From an uncultured Flavobacteriales bacterium (GTDB lineage Bacteria > Bacteroidota > Bacteroidia > Flavobacteriales > Crocinitomicaceae), in the NCBI GenBank assembly GCA_946479125.1, contig CAMLET010000091.1, positions 1-9,448 of the forward strand: a DNA stretch of 9,448 nucleotides, given 5' to 3'. Positions 7,506 through 9,448 of the stretch are shown piece after piece (within the stretch, counting starts at the first letter, position 1; every line of letters begins with the position of its first letter). The translations under genes were made by a program, and so were the position numbers. Under the pieces are notes generated by a model. That model saw nothing but the letters and a program-made list of their open reading frames with translations, was not told the DNA's origin and did not search any database.

Positions 7506-9448
7506 TTGACATTACGAAAACTGTCTTTCAATAACCGTTGTACTACGTTTCGAAATGTGGTCGGCTATTTCTTGTTCCTTTCTTTCCTGTTTACCAATCA
7601 TTCTTTCGCGCAAGGCTGGGGAGCAAATACCTTTAGTCAAACCATTAACGAAGCAACCGATTTAGAGACCAATTTTAGCGGACAAAGTTATGTTACCGGT
7701 TATTTTTCCGGACAAACTTCTTTTGGAACGATGAACGGTTTTAACGGAACCAATGGAAGTAACGATGCATACGTAGCCAAATATGGAACTAATGGTGATG
7801 TTCTTTGGATTACACAATTTGGAGGTTCACAGGACGACAGAGCTGTGGATGTTTCTATTGGTCCCGATCAAAATATTGTTGTTTGTGGTTCTTTCTTTGG
7901 AACAGTGACTTTTGGAAGTACAACTTTGACTTCAAACTCCAATTCTAAAGACATTTTCATTGTGAAGATGGACCCTGCGGGAAATGTGCTCTGGGCAAGA
8001 AAAGAAGGTGGTTCAGGAATTGAAAATGGGTATAAGTTAGTTGTTGACAACAATAACAATGTTATTATTACCGGAGAGTACCAAGGAAATTCAACCATTG
8101 GAAGTTCTAGCTTAGTCAGTACACCAAATCCCAATACAGGAAATCCAAGTTTCGATATTTTTGTTTTGAAATACGATAGTTCCGGAAATCCACTTTGGAC
8201 GGTTACAGGAACTGCAGATTATGACGATAGAGGACTTTCGGTTGACGTAGATTTTGCAAACAACGTTTTCCTGACTGGTCAATTTTCTGATACGCTTGTT
8301 TTTGCGGGAAATACAATTACGAACAATGGTTTCAATATTGGTTATCTGGCGAAGATAAATTCAGCCGGACAATTTCAATTCTTCAATCTCTTTAAAGCCG
8401 GAATGGTTGTTCCTTACGAGGTAGAGATCAATCAGGACAACGAATCAATTGTAATTGGAGACTTCCTTGGAAACATGACTTATGTCAACCAAAGCGCAAT
8501 TGTCAATATTCAAAATCCTTACGATAAACAAATTTTCTGGGTAAAGACGAATGCAAATGGTCAGCATATTTGGAACAACACATTAGGTTCCGACAATGAA
8601 ATTTCTGCGCGTTCACTAGCCATTGATCCCGGAAATGGCATTTACATTACAGGACATTTCAAATGTGATCTGTCACAACTTCAGGACACAACTGAATATT
8701 TGTTCAGTTCTGTAGGTTACAAAGATCCTTACCTCATCAGGGTTGAAAATAACGGTTCACGTAGCTATGTGAAACAGTTTGGTGGTAAAATGGACGACGA
8801 AGGAAAAGGAATTTCGGCCTACCAGAACAACAAACCTTTTATTGCAGGAAGTTATTCGCAAGATCTGAACTTTCAAGGTGGAACAGCTCCTGTTATTGGT
8901 GGAAACAATTATACTTTCAACCCTTTTTACGGTTCAGAACCTTTCCATTTGTACCTGGTTGGTGATCAAAGCAAGAATTCATTTCTGGAAACACACGTGA
9001 ATTCAACTTACGGCGCGTACAATTTCTTTATGCCGCCAGCTAATGACAGTTTGGTTGGTCATTTAAGCGCCAATCAAATTCCTGATTATGTGACACTTGT
9101 AAACGATACTGTTCATTTCTGTATGACAGCGGAATTGAATTATGATCCTCTGACATACTATCATTATGGTCCTTCTTATGATCATTTGTGGTACGACGGA
9201 ACAACGAATGCTTTCAACACCATTTCAGCAACCGGTGATTACTGGGTAAGAGTTGAACGCATTGACGATTGTGAATTTGATTTGGATACCATTCATGGAA
9301 TTCTGGAACCAACACCTACTCTACCTTTATTGACCGATGATCATGGTGTAAATGTAAATCAGGGTGGTCCAAATTATTTGGATTATCATTATTGTTATCC
9401 CGAAAGTGTTTCACTTTTATTTTCTGGTTTAGATCCAAATTCCGTATT
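7506..9448 (+). CDS. Second giant secreted beta-propeller protein, 3'-truncated by contig end
   Basis: This is an open frame without stop to the last base, with 647 complete codons visible, paralogous to the 1930-6642 product. From Q36 (base 7611) it reads QGWGANTFSQ and continues through seven propeller cores: YVTGYFSG, IVVCGSFFG, VIITGEYQG, VFLTGQFSD, SIVIGDFLG, IYITGHFKC and PFIAGSYSQ. It then has the same cysteine-containing region (VNDTVHFC, YDPLTY, YHYCYPESV) before the edge. In the best stretch (7857-8012) 45 of 52 residues are identical to the first copy. No in-frame ATG precedes the signal peptide. TTG 7506 gives a basic n-region (MTLRKLSFNNR), a hydrophobic core (GYFLFLSFLF) and an SFA/Q cleavage site; GTG 7557 is the alternative but lacks positive charge. 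The missing 3' part presumably encodes the Ig array and a type B T9SS domain, as in the paralogue. Gene identity is firm; the exact start is uncertain. Confidence 0.88.
   Translation, partial: MTLRKLSFNNRCTTFRNVVGYFLFLSFLFTNHSFAQGWGANTFSQTINEATDLETNFSGQSYVTGYFSGQTSFGTMNGFNGTNGSNDAYVAKYGTNGDVLWITQFGGSQDDRAVDVSIGPDQNIVVCGSFFGTVTFGSTTLTSNSNSKDIFIVKMDPAGNVLWARKEGGSGIENGYKLVVDNNNNVIITGEYQGNSTIGSSSLVSTPNPNTGNPSFDIFVLKYDSSGNPLWTVTGTADYDDRGLSVDVDFANNVFLTGQFSDTLVFAGNTITNNGFNIGYLAKINSAGQFQFFNLFKAGMVVPYEVEINQDNESIVIGDFLGNMTYVNQSAIVNIQNPYDKQIFWVKTNANGQHIWNNTLGSDNEISARSLAIDPGNGIYITGHFKCDLSQLQDTTEYLFSSVGYKDPYLIRVENNGSRSYVKQFGGKMDDEGKGISAYQNNKPFIAGSYSQDLNFQGGTAPVIGGNNYTFNPFYGSEPFHLYLVGDQSKNSFLETHVNSTYGAYNFFMPPANDSLVGHLSANQIPDYVTLVNDTVHFCMTAELNYDPLTYYHYGPSYDHLWYDGTTNAFNTISATGDYWVRVERIDDCEFDLDTIHGILEPTPTLPLLTDDHGVNVNQGGPNYLDYHYCYPESVSLLFSGLDPNSV

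Noticed and set aside
7868..8134. 88-codon minus-strand frame inside the second giant gene
   Set aside because: It lies antisense to a reading frame confirmed by close similarity to the first copy; a similar antisense frame (2211-2399) exists in that copy for the same reason.

Overview
The window looks like a complete short metagenomic contig from a member of the Bacteroidota, most plausibly Flavobacteriales. The evidence is two classes of type IX secretion (T9SS) C-terminal sorting domain, Bacteroidota-style promoters (TTG/TTTG about 17-20 nt before TAnnTTTG), no Shine-Dalgarno sequences, and AT-rich DNA. Bases 1-47 are not biological: they are the Illumina TruSeq/P5 adapter left on the contig edge. 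The right edge cuts through a gene.

Layout: (1) Bases 1-197 hold the adapter, a 7-bp tandem repeat (TGAGTTA x5) and otherwise nothing recognisable. (2) Bases 198-1817, minus strand, encode a secreted CotH-family protein-kinase-like protein with a type A T9SS sorting tail. (3) A 112-bp divergent intergenic region follows. (4) Bases 1930-6642, plus strand, encode a 1570-residue secreted protein: signal peptide, a seven-unit beta-propeller-like domain, a long array of Ig-like repeats with regularly spaced cysteines, and a type B (CHU_C / gliding-motility-associated) sorting domain. (5) A 216-bp gap carries a strong intrinsic terminator, two weaker hairpins and a promoter. (6) Bases 6859-7356 encode a small secreted protein of unknown function. 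(7) From about 7506 to the contig end lies a second, 3'-truncated copy of the giant propeller/Ig protein. It is colinear with the first copy over all visible sequence, and its start appears not to be ATG.

All four genes encode exported proteins. At least two, and by homology three, are predicted T9SS cargo, so the locus looks like a cell-surface/adhesin island built partly by tandem duplication. There are no RNA genes, insertion sequences, CRISPR arrays or phage genes. I do not see a clearly new biological system. The most notable items are the tandem giant-adhesin duplication flanking an unknown small secreted protein, and the sequencing adapter in the assembly.
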